Positions 25,633 through 34,718 are shown, counted from the first letter of the stretch. The stretch: DNA of 42,384 nucleotides from Desulfobacula sp. (GCA_028280105.1 JANQML010000085.1:1-42384); one strand, 5' to 3'. Made by a program: numbers and translations. The notes: generated from the letters alone by a model not told the origin.

Positions 25633-25966
25633 AAAAAAAATAATGTACCTCTCTTTTCTAAACGTTAATATTTAACAGATCTCTTCTTTAATAGGGCCGG
25701 GTTAAAACAGATCCGCTTTTAATCAATGTTAAAAGATTGCAGAAAGAGAAATTGCAGAATCAAGCGTATCCATTTTATTAAGATGTCCGGTTTATTAAGA
25801 TGTCTGGGTCAAAGAATCCGGTGACGTTGGGAACCCGTCTTTTTACGACCTTAATAAACGGTTATAACACAAGAATTTGATTGTCAATAAAAAAATGGCC
25901 GACCCTGGCCACCATATAAAAAATAACAACACCTTGATTGAAGGCGGTGGTCATTAAATGGGATAT
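25633..25966. other. Intergenic region with a 17-bp tandem duplication
   Basis: The gap lies upstream of the SBP3/PAS sensor and downstream of the rhodanese gene, both on the minus strand. Apart from the tandem repeat at 25774-25807 it is AT-rich sequence in which I see no gene, terminator hairpin or convincing promoter. Confidence 0.5.
25774..25807. repeat. Tandem 17-bp repeat
   Basis: TTTATTAAGATGTCCGG is followed immediately by TTTATTAAGATGTCTGG, one mismatch. The unit length is the same as that of the array before the FadL-type gene, but the sequence is unrelated. Confidence 0.85.
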
Positions 25967-27202
25967 TCAGTGTGTCAGGCTGCTCTGCCCCCCCTCAAGG
26001 ATCAAAAGCCTTGACGGGGAGATACCGGCTTTTTTGTAATAATCAACGGTTCGCCTGGCACTGATGTCGCCCCGGGAAGAGACAACAACGATTTTTGGAT
26101 CTGAGGACTCAAGCCTTGGCAGGTATCTGCCCATCCGAGCCTTTTGAAAATCCGTCTGCACCGGATATGCACCTGTTGATATGGCGCCCTTGATCGGAAG
26201 AGCCTTAGATTCCGTCTCCGGCCGGATATCAAGGATAATAACCGATTCACTGTTTTTAATTTTACGATGCAACCCTGCCGCAGATATAAACAGGTAAGTG
26301 GTCCGGTCGATCACCCTTCCCACGGTTGTATCCGGATCACTGGCCCATATGTAAAACGATTCATCATAATTTTTTACCCGGTCATACCCCAGCATTTCCA
26401 TGATGACCTGAACATAGGCGGACCGGATACCGGCCGTGCAATAGAGGGCAATCCGGTCCTCCCGCCCTAAACCGGTTTGTGTAAGCATCTGGTTCAGCTC
26501 ATCCACTGGTTTTAACAAGCCGTCAACTAAAAAATTCGTATAGGGTAATAAAACAGCACCGGGAAGATGACCCCCTCTTTTCTCACCAAATTTCACCGCC
26601 CCGTTGTATTCGTCTTCCGCCCGCGTATCAACCAGGGTATAGGCGGCATAATCCGATTTCAGCTGACGGGTATCTATGAATCTTCGGAAATCCGGAAGGG
26701 ATACCCGGAAATCACTTTTCACGGGGGTGGTCCGCTTCAGGGAAATCGGACCGTTCTGTTTTTTCCACTCCCGGATCCCCCCGTCCAGCATTTTCAATTT
26801 TGACAGGCCTGCAATCCTGAGTGTCCAGAAAATCCTGCCGTCTTCCCCCCATCCTTTATGGGTATCCGCATAGATCACAATCTCGGACGCTTTTGTTATC
26901 CCCAGATCTGATATCACGTTTGAAAGAATTTCCATATCCGTTGCCGTCCCCCACCCCGGGGTGCCAAACTCAGGGGACAGATCGGATAATTGTTTCCAGG
27001 TCACCGGCAGCGCTCCCGGGATATGGCCGAATCTGTATCCCAGCCCCTCCCGGGCATCGAGAATAACCAGACCGGTTCCCAGGTGTTTCTTCAGCCAGTC
27101 CACGGATACAAAATAGCGATCATATCCGCTTCCCCATACCGACCCGACCGAAACAATCATCAAAAAGACCGGGATTAGAATTCGTTTTACTGCAGCCCCC
27201 AT
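25967..27202 (-). CDS. Exported triple-rhodanese sulfurtransferase
   Basis: A 411-residue protein with a signal peptide (about 1-24, SVGSVWG|SG), so it should act in the periplasm. It has three rhodanese domains: about 30-150, 165-285 and 305-408. Only the middle one has the catalytic Cys, Cys255 in ALYCTAGIRSA. The first has YADTHKGWG and the third SSRGDIS at the equivalent loop, so both should be inactive and structural or ligand-binding. Two-domain rhodaneses with one dead domain are common; three are less so. The role is transfer or binding of sulfane sulfur such as thiosulfate, fitting sulfur metabolism. GGGGG lies five bases before the ATG. Confidence 0.85.
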   Translation of the reverse strand: MGAAVKRILIPVFLMIVSVGSVWGSGYDRYFVSVDWLKKHLGTGLVILDAREGLGYRFGHIPGALPVTWKQLSDLSPEFGTPGWGTATDMEILSNVISDLGITKASEIVIYADTHKGWGEDGRIFWTLRIAGLSKLKMLDGGIREWKKQNGPISLKRTTPVKSDFRVSLPDFRRFIDTRQLKSDYAAYTLVDTRAEDEYNGAVKFGEKRGGHLPGAVLLPYTNFLVDGLLKPVDELNQMLTQTGLGREDRIALYCTAGIRSAYVQVIMEMLGYDRVKNYDESFYIWASDPDTTVGRVIDRTTYLFISAAGLHRKIKNSESVIILDIRPETESKALPIKGAISTGAYPVQTDFQKARMGRYLPRLESSDPKIVVVSSRGDISARRTVDYYKKAGISPSRLLILEGGQSSLTH

Positions 27203-27392
27203 CTTTGCCCCCTATTTTTCTGATAATGTCTATTCCCGTTACCATTTGAATATTGTCTAAAAAAAGGGATGAAGTCAATTCGTTATTATGGATGCAGATG
27301 AGCGCTGCAATTGAGATATTCAATCCGGGGCCTCCACTATCTTGTGTCTGCCCACTTGATTTTACGCCGCTTTTAATGGTATTTTTCCGGTG

Positions 27393-28253
27393 ATGAGCCA
27401 GGAACTTATTTCATATCACGGGGGTCACAGTGGCCAATACTGCAACCATGCCGAAGACCTGCTGGAAGAGATTATCTTAAAGTATATTGAACAAGGATTT
27501 AAAGCGGTTGGAATCACCGAACATATCCCGCCTGTAAATGATCAATTTCTTTATCCGGATGAAAGAGCACTTGGCCTTTCGGCCACGGATCTGGCAAAAC
27601 GGTTTGAATCCTATTTTTCAGAGGTCTTTTCCCTTAAAAAAAAATATGCCGGTCAGATCACGATTTATGCGGGTATGGAAACGGAAACCGTCACCGGGTA
27701 TGTGAACCATGTCAAACAATTGATTGAAACATTCCGGCTGGATTATATTGTCGGCTCCGTCCACCACATTGATGACCGCTGTTTCGATTACAGCCGGTCC
27801 GAATATGACGGGATCGCGGAATCCTTTGGCGGCTATGATCTCATGTACCAGAGATATTTTGATCTGCAGTATGAGATGATACAGGAATTGACCCCCTTTG
27901 TTGTGGGGCATTTTGACCTGATTCGAATCTATGATGATGCATATGAAGAGAGATTGACCCGACCGGCCATTGCAGAGAAGATCGACCGCAACCTGGCATT
28001 AATCAAATCCCTGGACCTGGTGATGGATTTTAACCTGCGACCGCTGACCAGGGGCGAAAAAGAGCCCTACATTACCGGATCCATCCTGAAAAAGGCAAAA
28101 CGCCTGGGCATCTGCCTGGTACCCGGAGATGACTCCCACGGGGTGGCTGAGGCCGGCAATCACGTGAGTACGGCAACGCAGATGTTGATCCGGAACGGAT
28201 TCAGTACGCAATGGCCTGTTCCCAAAATCTTGACAAAAGGACTGAAAAGATAA
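27393..28253 (+). CDS. PHP-domain histidinol-phosphatase-like phosphoesterase
   Basis: A protein of 286 residues (287 if the GTG at 27390 is used). The PHP metal-site motifs are visible: [10 protein letters not shown] near the N terminus, GITEHIP, an AGMETE strand, [16 protein letters not shown], and the C-terminal GDDSHG. The HisJ branch hydrolyses L-histidinol phosphate, and GSVHH-type motifs fit it, but PHP specificity is hard to predict. It opens an operon with dtd, trmJ and a ferritin-like gene; its stop codon lies one base before the dtd start. No other his genes are nearby, so the histidine assignment is moderate. Confidence 0.75.
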   Translation: MSQELISYHGGHSGQYCNHAEDLLEEIILKYIEQGFKAVGITEHIPPVNDQFLYPDERALGLSATDLAKRFESYFSEVFSLKKKYAGQITIYAGMETETVTGYVNHVKQLIETFRLDYIVGSVHHIDDRCFDYSRSEYDGIAESFGGYDLMYQRYFDLQYEMIQELTPFVVGHFDLIRIYDDAYEERLTRPAIAEKIDRNLALIKSLDLVMDFNLRPLTRGEKEPYITGSILKKAKRLGICLVPGDDSHGVAEAGNHVSTATQMLIRNGFSTQWPVPKILTKGLKR

Positions 28254-28254
28254 A

Positions 28255-28734
28255 ATGAAAGCCGTGGTGCAGCGTGTCAGTGAAGCTGAAGTCGGCGTGG
28301 ACGGTAAACCGGTTTCACGGATCGGCCAGGGCCTGGTTGTTCTTCTGGGGATCGGCCATGAAGACACAGAGGCAGATGCCGATTTTCTGGTGGATAAAAT
28401 CGTACACCTTCGCATCTTTGAAGATGAAAACAGGAAGATGAATCTCTCTTTAAAAGATGCGGGCGGGCAACTGCTGATCGTCTCCCAGTTCACCCTCATG
28501 GCCGATTGCAGAAAAGGCCGGCGTCCCTCGTTTGTAAACGCGGCCAGACCGGGCCCTGCCAACAAACTCTATGAATACGTGATCGAACGGGCCAAAACCC
28601 ACGGGGTCGATGTCAAATCCGGTGTTTTTCAGGCCATGATGGATGTCAGCCTGATCAACCAGGGACCGGTTACCCTGATCTTTGACACGAAAATTGATAC
28701 GAAAATTGATACAAAAACAGGAACACAGACATGA
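28255..28734 (+). CDS. dtd: D-aminoacyl-tRNA deacylase
   Basis: A 159-residue enzyme that hydrolyses D-amino acids (and glycine on tRNA-Ala) from mischarged tRNA. It opens with [17 protein letters not shown] and has both active-site motifs, SQFTLMAD and NQGPVT, the latter giving the Gly-cisPro mirror-image filter. The usual length is about 145-150 residues; the extra tail [16 protein letters not shown] comes from tandem 12-base repeats. Start and end are tightly packed in the operon: one base after the phosphatase stop, and overlapping the trmJ start by four bases (ATGA). Confidence 0.95.
   Translation: MKAVVQRVSEAEVGVDGKPVSRIGQGLVVLLGIGHEDTEADADFLVDKIVHLRIFEDENRKMNLSLKDAGGQLLIVSQFTLMADCRKGRRPSFVNAARPGPANKLYEYVIERAKTHGVDVKSGVFQAMMDVSLINQGPVTLIFDTKIDTKIDTKTGTQT
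28683..28720 (+). repeat. 12-bp tandem repeats in the dtd 3' end
   Basis: GACACGAAAATT, GATACGAAAATT and GATACAAAAACA are in-frame tandem units encoding [12 protein letters not shown] at the C terminus of the deacylase. They probably arose by slippage and extend the protein beyond the family's normal end. Confidence 0.85.
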
Positions 28735-29486
28735 CGCCTGAGAACTTAACGATTATTCTTGTACGACCCCAGGGGCCCATTAACATCGGCTCCATCTGCC
28801 GGGTCATGATGAATTTCGGATTCAACCGTCTGCGACTGGTGGCTCCGACAAAAGAGTACAAAGCCCTTGATGCAAAAAAGATGGCATTATCGGCATTTCC
28901 GGTTTTGGAAAACGCCGGGGTTTATGATGATCTGCCCGCCGCCCTGGCAGATATCCAGGTGGCATTCGGCACCACCAGGCGATTCGGGAAATACAGAAAA
29001 GATTTCTATACACCGGCCGGAGCTGCTGAAAAATTAGATGCGGTTTATCATGAAAACCGATGCGCCCTGGTATTGGGACCTGAAGATACCGGTCTTGAAA
29101 CCGCGGATCTTGAACTCTGCCAGCATTTTATAACCATTCCCACTCATGAGGATTATCCTTCCATGAACCTGAGCCATTCTTTATCCGTGCTCCTGTATGA
29201 GATCGCAATAAAATCCAACATTGTTAAAAGATTGCATGATCCCTCTGCCAAAAACCTGGCACCGGGAAATGAACTCGAAGCCATGTTCGGCCACATGAGG
29301 GAGACGCTGCTGCGCATCGACTATCTCGATCCCCAGAATCCGGACCACCTTTTGCGGACATTCAGGAAGATCTTCGGAAATGCCGGGTTGAGTTCCCGGG
29401 ATGTCAGGATCATACGGGGTCTTATGAGCCGGATCGACTGGACTGAAAATCAAAGGAGAAAACATACCCATGTTTACAATGGATGA
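28731..29486 (+). CDS. trmJ: tRNA (cytidine/uridine-2'-O)-methyltransferase TrmJ-like (SpoU family)
   Basis: A 251-residue SPOUT methyltransferase. Family features are [20 protein letters not shown] at the N terminus, [16 protein letters not shown] and the knot motif [22 protein letters not shown]. TrmJ methylates the 2'-OH of position 32 in the tRNA anticodon loop using S-adenosylmethionine. The C-terminal extension (about 170-250) matches the helical tail of TrmJ and not shorter SpoU relatives such as TrmL. It overlaps dtd by four bases and the next gene by 17 bases. Confidence 0.88.
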   Translation: MTPENLTIILVRPQGPINIGSICRVMMNFGFNRLRLVAPTKEYKALDAKKMALSAFPVLENAGVYDDLPAALADIQVAFGTTRRFGKYRKDFYTPAGAAEKLDAVYHENRCALVLGPEDTGLETADLELCQHFITIPTHEDYPSMNLSHSLSVLLYEIAIKSNIVKRLHDPSAKNLAPGNELEAMFGHMRETLLRIDYLDPQNPDHLLRTFRKIFGNAGLSSRDVRIIRGLMSRIDWTENQRRKHTHVYNG

Positions 29487-29952
29487 TTTATTGGAAATCG
29501 CCATAAAAATGGAAAAAAACGGGGAATCGATCTATGCCGATTCTGTTGGGAAAATTGATTCCCGGCAATTGAAGGAGACCCTTGAGTGGATGGCTGCCGA
29601 AGAGGCCGGCCATGCCAAATGGTTCTCGCACCTGAGAAACGATCTGAAGTTAAAGGTGGATGAATCCAATTTAAAGCAGATGGTTCCAAAAGTGCTCCAG
29701 GATATGATGGGTGAAAAAACGCTCTCTCTGGAGGAGGTCGATTTTAGCACCATTAACACGGTTGATGACCTGTTTAAGACCTTTATCGGATTTGAGAAAG
29801 ATACGATTATCTTTTACGAACTGCTTGAGATGTTCATTGAGGACCCGGCCGTACTGGACGGACTCAAGACGATCATCCGTGAGGAGAAAAAACATATTCA
29901 GGCCCTGGAAGATCGGATGAAAACCTTTTCAGGAGAACTGATCCTTCCTTGA
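29470..29952 (+). CDS. Ferritin-like/rubrerythrin-type diiron protein
   Basis: A 160-residue all-helical protein with two repeats of the diiron-ligand pattern: MEKNGESIYAD with AAEEAGHAKWF in the first half, and FEKDTIIFYELL with IREEKKHIQAL in the second. These supply the Glu and ExxH ligands of the ferritin-like superfamily. There is no rubredoxin domain. Likely roles are peroxide or oxygen scavenging in an anaerobe, or iron handling. AAGGAG lies inside the trmJ end, 15 bases before the ATG. It is the last gene of the four-gene operon and is convergent with the Ni-SOD gene. Confidence 0.85.
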   Translation: MFTMDDLLEIAIKMEKNGESIYADSVGKIDSRQLKETLEWMAAEEAGHAKWFSHLRNDLKLKVDESNLKQMVPKVLQDMMGEKTLSLEEVDFSTINTVDDLFKTFIGFEKDTIIFYELLEMFIEDPAVLDGLKTIIREEKKHIQALEDRMKTFSGELILP

Positions 29953-30001
29953 CAGAGTGAGTGGTTCACTTAAGGCAACGGGCGAATCACCGATACAGGA
30001 T

Positions 30002-30042
30002 ACCGGTCTTACGGGGCGGCTCAGCCGCCCCGTAAGACCGGT
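30002..30042. terminator. Perfect 19-bp hairpin between convergent genes
   Basis: ACCGGTCTTACGGGGCGGC (30002-30020) pairs exactly with GCCGCCCCGTAAGACCGGT (30024-30042) around a TCA loop. It lies between the ends of the ferritin-like gene (plus) and the Ni-SOD gene (minus), where a bidirectional terminator is expected. No long T-tract follows on either strand. Confidence 0.7.
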
Positions 30043-30059
30043 GTAAAAACCAATCCGTA

Positions 30060-30509
30060 TTAGGGATAATATTTTTCAAGGGCCTGGATTGCTTTCTGCA
30101 GCGCCAATCCATAGGATTTATCCGCACTCTGTTTGGCCTTCATGGCCGCCAGCATGACGGCATGGTGGGTTTTGAGCCGCTCGATATAATCGGCCTGATC
30201 TGTTTTCACCCGCTGGGTTAAATAATAATCGCTGATGGTTTCGATAATCTTCTGGGCATGTGATTCCTTGTTCATGACCCAGCGTGTCATCTGGTTCACG
30301 GACTGGGCATCGGTTTTCCCTGCCAGTTCGGCCATCATGCTCGCCGCCTTGATAACCGTGACACTGTCTTCAAGCATCTGGTGGACCCTGGCATGATCAT
30401 CAAAAATCCCGCAGGGCACCTGGCAATGGGAAAAAGCAGGTGAAGAAAACCCAATGATCATACCCAGACCGATCATGGCCCCCATCAATTGTTTTGCAAA
30501 CGACTTCAT
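30060..30509 (-). CDS. sodN: Nickel superoxide dismutase with N-terminal signal peptide
   Basis: A 149-residue protein. Residues 1-27 form a signal peptide (KQLMGAMIGLGMIIGFSSPAFS), directly followed by the nickel hook His28-Cys29-Gln-Val-Pro-Cys33-Gly-Ile-Phe36. In Ni-SOD the new N-terminal amine, His1, Cys2 and Cys6 bind nickel, so signal-peptide cleavage after Ser27 would itself create the metal site. Streptomyces SodN instead needs a propeptide cut by SodX; no sodX-like gene is adjacent. The remaining four-helix bundle matches the family. Phe replaces the usual Tyr9 and Gln replaces Asp3 of the Streptomyces enzyme. The mature enzyme probably acts in the periplasm, converting superoxide to peroxide and oxygen. 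AAGGAGG precedes the ATG. Confidence 0.9.
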   Translation of the reverse strand: MKSFAKQLMGAMIGLGMIIGFSSPAFSHCQVPCGIFDDHARVHQMLEDSVTVIKAASMMAELAGKTDAQSVNQMTRWVMNKESHAQKIIETISDYYLTQRVKTDQADYIERLKTHHAVMLAAMKAKQSADKSYGLALQKAIQALEKYYP

Positions 30510-30641
30510 ATTGTCCTCCTTACTATTAGTGTCGATACAACGAAAAAATGGTTAATCTAAAATAGGCACGATACCGGGTTTCGTAAAGGTTGAAAAGTCT
30601 CTTTAACCCGACATTTCATGACAATTTGAGTAACGGATTCA

Positions 30642-30671
30642 TGCCTGTTTTTAAAAACAAAAAAACAGGCA
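30642..30671. other. Stem-loop downstream of the LysE gene
   Basis: TGCCTGTTTTT (30642-30652) pairs with AAAAACAGGCA (30661-30671) around an 8-base loop. It follows the 3' end of the minus-strand exporter gene by 11 bases and may terminate it. A T-run four bases after the right arm points the other way, so direction is uncertain. Confidence 0.45.
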
Positions 30672-30682
30672 CTGTTTTTTTC

Positions 30683-31297
30683 CTATCGCTCAGTAAAGGC
30701 CAGTCTGGTGGCAAGGGCGGCAAAAACAAGGGCAAAACTTTGCTGAATCCGCTTCATTATTTTGGGTGAATGCAGGATATACCGGCTGACCATGCCGGAC
30801 AGCAGGCCGTAACAGACAAAAACGACAAAGGTCATGAGCATGAATACCGCGCTCAACATAACCATCTGCCGAATCGGGGCACCGGCATCCGGGGAGACAA
30901 ACAACGGAATAAAGGCCAGAAAAAAAACAGATAGCTTCGGGTTTAAAATATTGATCAAAAAGCCTCTTACACCGATCTTCAGAAATCCGTTTTTATTTGT
31001 TGATCTGTCCGCTTGAAGCAATCCCGTGCTCTGCCACATGGACCAGGCAAGATACAGCAGATAGGCGGCACCGGCAAATTTGAGCAGAGAAAAGAGCACC
31101 GCGCTCATATGCAAAATAGCGGATAACCCCAGCACACAGGCCAGAAGATGGGGAAGAATCCCTGCCGTGCACCCGACGGCGGCGGCAACGGCGTTTTTCC
31201 AACCGGAAAAGAGCCCGGTTGAAACCGTGTATATAACACCGGTGCCGGGGACAAGCACGACAACTAAAGAGGTGAGTAAAAACTCCGTACTGAGCAT
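30683..31297 (-). CDS. LysE/RhtB-family amino-acid exporter
   Basis: A 204-residue protein with six predicted helices. The N-terminal family signature is clear: VVVLVPGTGVIYTVSTGLFSG, followed by AAVGCTAGILPHL and AAYLLYLAWSMWQ. After a cytoplasmic loop, GVRGFLINILNPKLSVFFLAFIPLF is the second conserved block (NPK motif). Members export amino acids such as homoserine, threonine or lysine; the substrate here is unknown. It is co-directional with ftcD upstream, with a 54-base gap. Confidence 0.9.
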   Translation of the reverse strand: MLSTEFLLTSLVVVLVPGTGVIYTVSTGLFSGWKNAVAAAVGCTAGILPHLLACVLGLSAILHMSAVLFSLLKFAGAAYLLYLAWSMWQSTGLLQADRSTNKNGFLKIGVRGFLINILNPKLSVFFLAFIPLFVSPDAGAPIRQMVMLSAVFMLMTFVVFVCYGLLSGMVSRYILHSPKIMKRIQQSFALVFAALATRLAFTER

Positions 31298-31351
31298 ATG
31301 AATCTCCTTTGGTATGTATAGATCCTTGCGTTGCTATGGGGTATTGCCCCG

Positions 31352-32971
31352 TTAATCCCTGTTATCAAGGATATCCAGAATGATTCTGCACTGGTTTTCA
31401 GCCCGTTCCACCAAAGCGCGGGCCTTTGCCATGGTCGTTTCTTTATACGCCTGATCCGTGATATCCGCCATGTTGATACAGACGTTTTTATAGGCGCCCC
31501 AGATTCCGGTTTCAAGCGCTTTTACCCCCACTTCAACATCAGACTTTGATGCCATATTGCCGTATTGTGCCACCCCTTTGAAGGCCTCCCAGGCAGAATC
31601 GGCCCGGGTCATGACAGAGAGGGGAATATCAATGGCTGTTTTTAATCCGTCCTCCATTTTTTCGGCCCGGAACCGTTTTTCTCCCTCTGTTGTCCGGGGA
31701 AGTCCCAATGCCTTGACATAGTCTTTAAAGGCATCGGTGTCAGCATCAATCATACTGATAAGCTCGTGGGCGGTGTGGTGGAGCGGCGGCACCAGCTGCC
31801 GCATCTTTTCATCCACGGCCTCAAACTTGCGAACCCCCAGGGTCAGTTTGGCCACCATGGCGCCCAACCCTGCCCCCATGGCCGCAATGGCCGCCGATGT
31901 GGCCCCCCCGCCGGGGGCGGAACTCCGGGCGGCAACTTCCTCAATAAAGTTTCTGACGCTCATTGAGGCAAGGGGCTCATCCTTTGGCTTTGCCACAATA
32001 TACTCGATAATCTTCTGGTCCGGATCAAACCGTGAGATCGAGTTCAATCCCAGCCGCTCAACCGCAAGCCGGATCTTCTGGTCCTCTTCCAGGACAAAGA
32101 GTGATTCTTTTTCAATATAGTATTCCGCGGCCATGAGCATGGATTCAAGCGGCACAAGACCGACGATTTCCGAACCGATCACCGCCACCTTCAGTTTTTT
32201 TGCCTCCTCTTTGACGGATTCAAAAAGCAGGTGAATCGGTGTGGTCTTGAAATCGGTGAGATTCACCGTAACCTGGGCCAGGTTATGTTCGTCCACGTAC
32301 CAGCCCATGCCTTTGACCTCCGGGTGTTTTCCGGGATCTTCCGGACCTCTTCCCGCCTCTCTTAAATTCAGGGCGATCCGGTGGGCCTGATTGGGTGTGG
32401 AAAGCAGATTCACGTTATAGGCGATCAAAAAAGACCGGGCACCGGTGACCGTGGCTCCCCAGGCGGCAATAAATTCTGCCGGTCCAAAGTCGGGTTTCCA
32501 TTCCGGGGTGATGATTCGTTCGCCCAATCCTTCGTACTCACCGTCACGGATCTGCGGCAGGGTTTTCCGGTATTCACGGTCCTGGGAATTTTCGTAGAGA
32601 TAGACAGGCACGCCCAGTTCCCTGCCCGCCCGTTCGCCGAATCTCTTTGAAACAGCCACACACTCATCCATGGTCACGTTGGCCACCGGGATAAAGGGGC
32701 AGACATCCATGGCACCCATCCGGTGGTGCTCTCCCTTATGCTCGGCCATATTGATCTTTTCTTTTGCCACCCGGGCCGCATTGACCGCGCCGTCTACAAC
32801 CGCATCCGGTGATCCCACAAACGTGTAAACCGTCCGGTTTGTGGATTCACCCGGATCCACGTCCAGCAGATCACACCCGGGTGTCTGCCGGATGGCTTCT
32901 GCTATGGCTTCTATGGTCTCTTTGTTTCTGCCTTCACTGAAATTGGGTACACACTCGACTATCTTTTCCAT
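31352..32971 (-). CDS. ftcD: Bifunctional glutamate formimidoyltransferase/formimidoyl-THF cyclodeaminase
   Basis: A 539-residue fusion. The N-terminal formimidoyltransferase domain (1-about 325) starts MEKIVECVPNFSEGRNKETI and carries the His-rich region AEHKGEHHRMGAMDVCPF, which contains the catalytic His of the family. The cyclodeaminase domain (about 340-539) contains RSSAPGGGATSAAIAAMGAGL. The enzyme moves the formimino group of N-formimidoylglutamate (a histidine breakdown product) to tetrahydrofolate and then releases ammonia, giving 5,10-methenyl-THF. Length matches the fused animal-type enzyme (about 541); many bacteria use separate proteins. No hut genes are nearby, so it may mainly feed one-carbon units to folate. 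Confidence 0.95.
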   Translation of the reverse strand: MEKIVECVPNFSEGRNKETIEAIAEAIRQTPGCDLLDVDPGESTNRTVYTFVGSPDAVVDGAVNAARVAKEKINMAEHKGEHHRMGAMDVCPFIPVANVTMDECVAVSKRFGERAGRELGVPVYLYENSQDREYRKTLPQIRDGEYEGLGERIITPEWKPDFGPAEFIAAWGATVTGARSFLIAYNVNLLSTPNQAHRIALNLREAGRGPEDPGKHPEVKGMGWYVDEHNLAQVTVNLTDFKTTPIHLLFESVKEEAKKLKVAVIGSEIVGLVPLESMLMAAEYYIEKESLFVLEEDQKIRLAVERLGLNSISRFDPDQKIIEYIVAKPKDEPLASMSVRNFIEEVAARSSAPGGGATSAAIAAMGAGLGAMVAKLTLGVRKFEAVDEKMRQLVPPLHHTAHELISMIDADTDAFKDYVKALGLPRTTEGEKRFRAEKMEDGLKTAIDIPLSVMTRADSAWEAFKGVAQYGNMASKSDVEVGVKALETGIWGAYKNVCINMADITDQAYKETTMAKARALVERAENQCRIILDILDNRD

Positions 32972-33170
32972 CTGATCTGTCCTTTGTTTTGATCCTCTGT
33001 TTTAAATTCAGACAACCATACTAGCTTTAGCCTGTATATACAACATCCGGATAAGAATTATTTAATTTTAAAAAATCACCTTTTTTGGAAATGATTTCCG
33101 GTAAATAAGGCGAACGGTCCGACCGTTTATCAGCAAAACCGAAAAAAAAAGTCCATTGAGCTGCTCAATA

Positions 33171-34718
33171 TCAGGTGGTTTTCAACAGACTGGGAAACCG
33201 GGACCGGTCCGTGTGAGGATAAAATTTGGCACCTGAAAACATGTTCATAAAGTCCTGGTTGACATTTAACTCCATATAGGTAATCGACCTTCTGATATTT
33301 AAAATCCGGTCAAATACCTGCGGGTCACTGAGAAACAGGATGGCGCCGCCCAGGGATGAATTGCCAAGCACCCTAAAGGTGTCAACCGGAATATCCGGCA
33401 GCATGCCGATGGATATGGCGGATACGGGATCAATGAACGACCCGAACGTTCCTGCCACGTAAAACCGGTCCAGATCTCCAAACGCCAATCCTGCCGTCTG
33501 GGTTACGATCACTTCCAGAATCGTGTACATGGCCGCTTTCGAACTGGTCAGGGAGTTTAAATCCACCTGGCTCAAACAGATCGGTTCCCCGGTGCCGGAC
33601 TGCTCTGCATCCACCAGCCTGAACAGCATATCTCCATTCTCTTCATACAATTGACTGCCGCAGCCTTCTGTTGAAAATTTTCCCCGGATATCCATACGGC
33701 CGGAGAGAAAAAGGGCGGCTGCCAGGTCAATCATTCCGGATCCGCAGATACCGATGGGCGGTTTTTCGCCAATGGTGTGAACGGCAAGGCGGTTTGAGAC
33801 AGGATCGACCGTCACCCGGTCAATGACACCGGGTCGGGCCGTCATTCCCATCTTGCTCATCCCGCCTTCAAGGGCCGGTCCGGCCGCCCCGGCACAGGCA
33901 ATGAGCCACTCCCGGCTGCCCACCACAATTTCCGCATTGGTCCCCACATCCACCATGACGGCGGGCCGTTCCCGCTGATCCAGGTCAGAATAGAGGATTC
34001 CGGAAATCAGATCCCCGCCAAAGTAGGCCCCGATATTGGGAAATAGAAAGACCTGTCCGCGGACGTTGATGTTCAGTCCCAGTTCAACCGCAGCAACCGT
34101 ATCCAGAATATTCATGCACGGGATATAGGGTTCTTTTATCATCTGGAACGCCTCTATTCCCGCAAACAGGTGGGTCATGGCGGTATTTCCCGCCCCGCTG
34201 ACCGCATAGACATCCCCGGTGGACCGGCCATGGTTCCGGCACAACCGGCCGATCTCCCTGTTCACCCCTTGAATGACAAGATCCTGAAGTTGCTTGAGTC
34301 CACCGGGCTGATTGGAATGGTGGATTCTGGCCAGCACATCCGGGCCAATGGCGGCCTGGGGATTGTCAAACCCGGTTTCACCCAGCACCTGGCCGGTTTC
34401 AAGATCCACCAGGGCCATGGCAATCCGTGTGGTGCCGATATCAATGGCGATGCCGAGAACGGAAGACGGCGTGTCAGGGTCCAGTAAATCCAGCAAAAAC
34501 CAGGAATGGCAGTCTTTGAACAGAACGGCTTTTGCCTTAAAGTTCCAATTGCGCAGATCAGACGGCAACCGCTTCATCACGGTCAAGGGAATTCGGACCC
34601 GCCCGGTGTCCAGTTCAACTTTTAAACATGCTTCCAGCCGCTGAACATCTGCCGTGTTATTATTCAAATCCGGCCGATCCACCCGGATGGACCGGACAAA
34701 GCCGTTTTTCAACATCAC
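33171..34718 (-). CDS. ASKHA-type ATPase lacking a ferredoxin domain (RACE paralogue, DUF4445)
   Basis: A 515-residue protein with the same ATPase core as its neighbour. Phosphate-loop motifs are IAIDIGTTRIAMALVDL, SGAGNTAMTHLFAGI and VMVDVGTNAEIVVGS; the C-terminal RACE (DUF4445) region includes GICGSGMIDLAAALF and FYVAGTFGSFIDP. Unlike typical activators of corrinoid enzymes it has no N-terminal 2Fe-2S domain: the first 95 residues are a short linker-like domain without a Cys cluster. Its start overlaps the end of the 645-residue paralogue by four bases, so the two are made together and may form a heteromer with one electron-carrying and one regulatory ATPase subunit. Function is inferred. 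Confidence 0.85.
   Translation of the reverse strand: MMLKNGFVRSIRVDRPDLNNNTADVQRLEACLKVELDTGRVRIPLTVMKRLPSDLRNWNFKAKAVLFKDCHSWFLLDLLDPDTPSSVLGIAIDIGTTRIAMALVDLETGQVLGETGFDNPQAAIGPDVLARIHHSNQPGGLKQLQDLVIQGVNREIGRLCRNHGRSTGDVYAVSGAGNTAMTHLFAGIEAFQMIKEPYIPCMNILDTVAAVELGLNINVRGQVFLFPNIGAYFGGDLISGILYSDLDQRERPAVMVDVGTNAEIVVGSREWLIACAGAAGPALEGGMSKMGMTARPGVIDRVTVDPVSNRLAVHTIGEKPPIGICGSGMIDLAAALFLSGRMDIRGKFSTEGCGSQLYEENGDMLFRLVDAEQSGTGEPICLSQVDLNSLTSSKAAMYTILEVIVTQTAGLAFGDLDRFYVAGTFGSFIDPVSAISIGMLPDIPVDTFRVLGNSSLGGAILFLSDPQVFDRILNIRRSITYMELNVNQDFMNMFSGAKFYPHTDRSRFPSLLKTT

Noticed and set aside
27120-27323. Minus-strand 67-residue frame overlapping the rhodanese start
   Set aside because: It overlaps the signal-peptide region of a well-supported gene in another frame and has no recognisable features.
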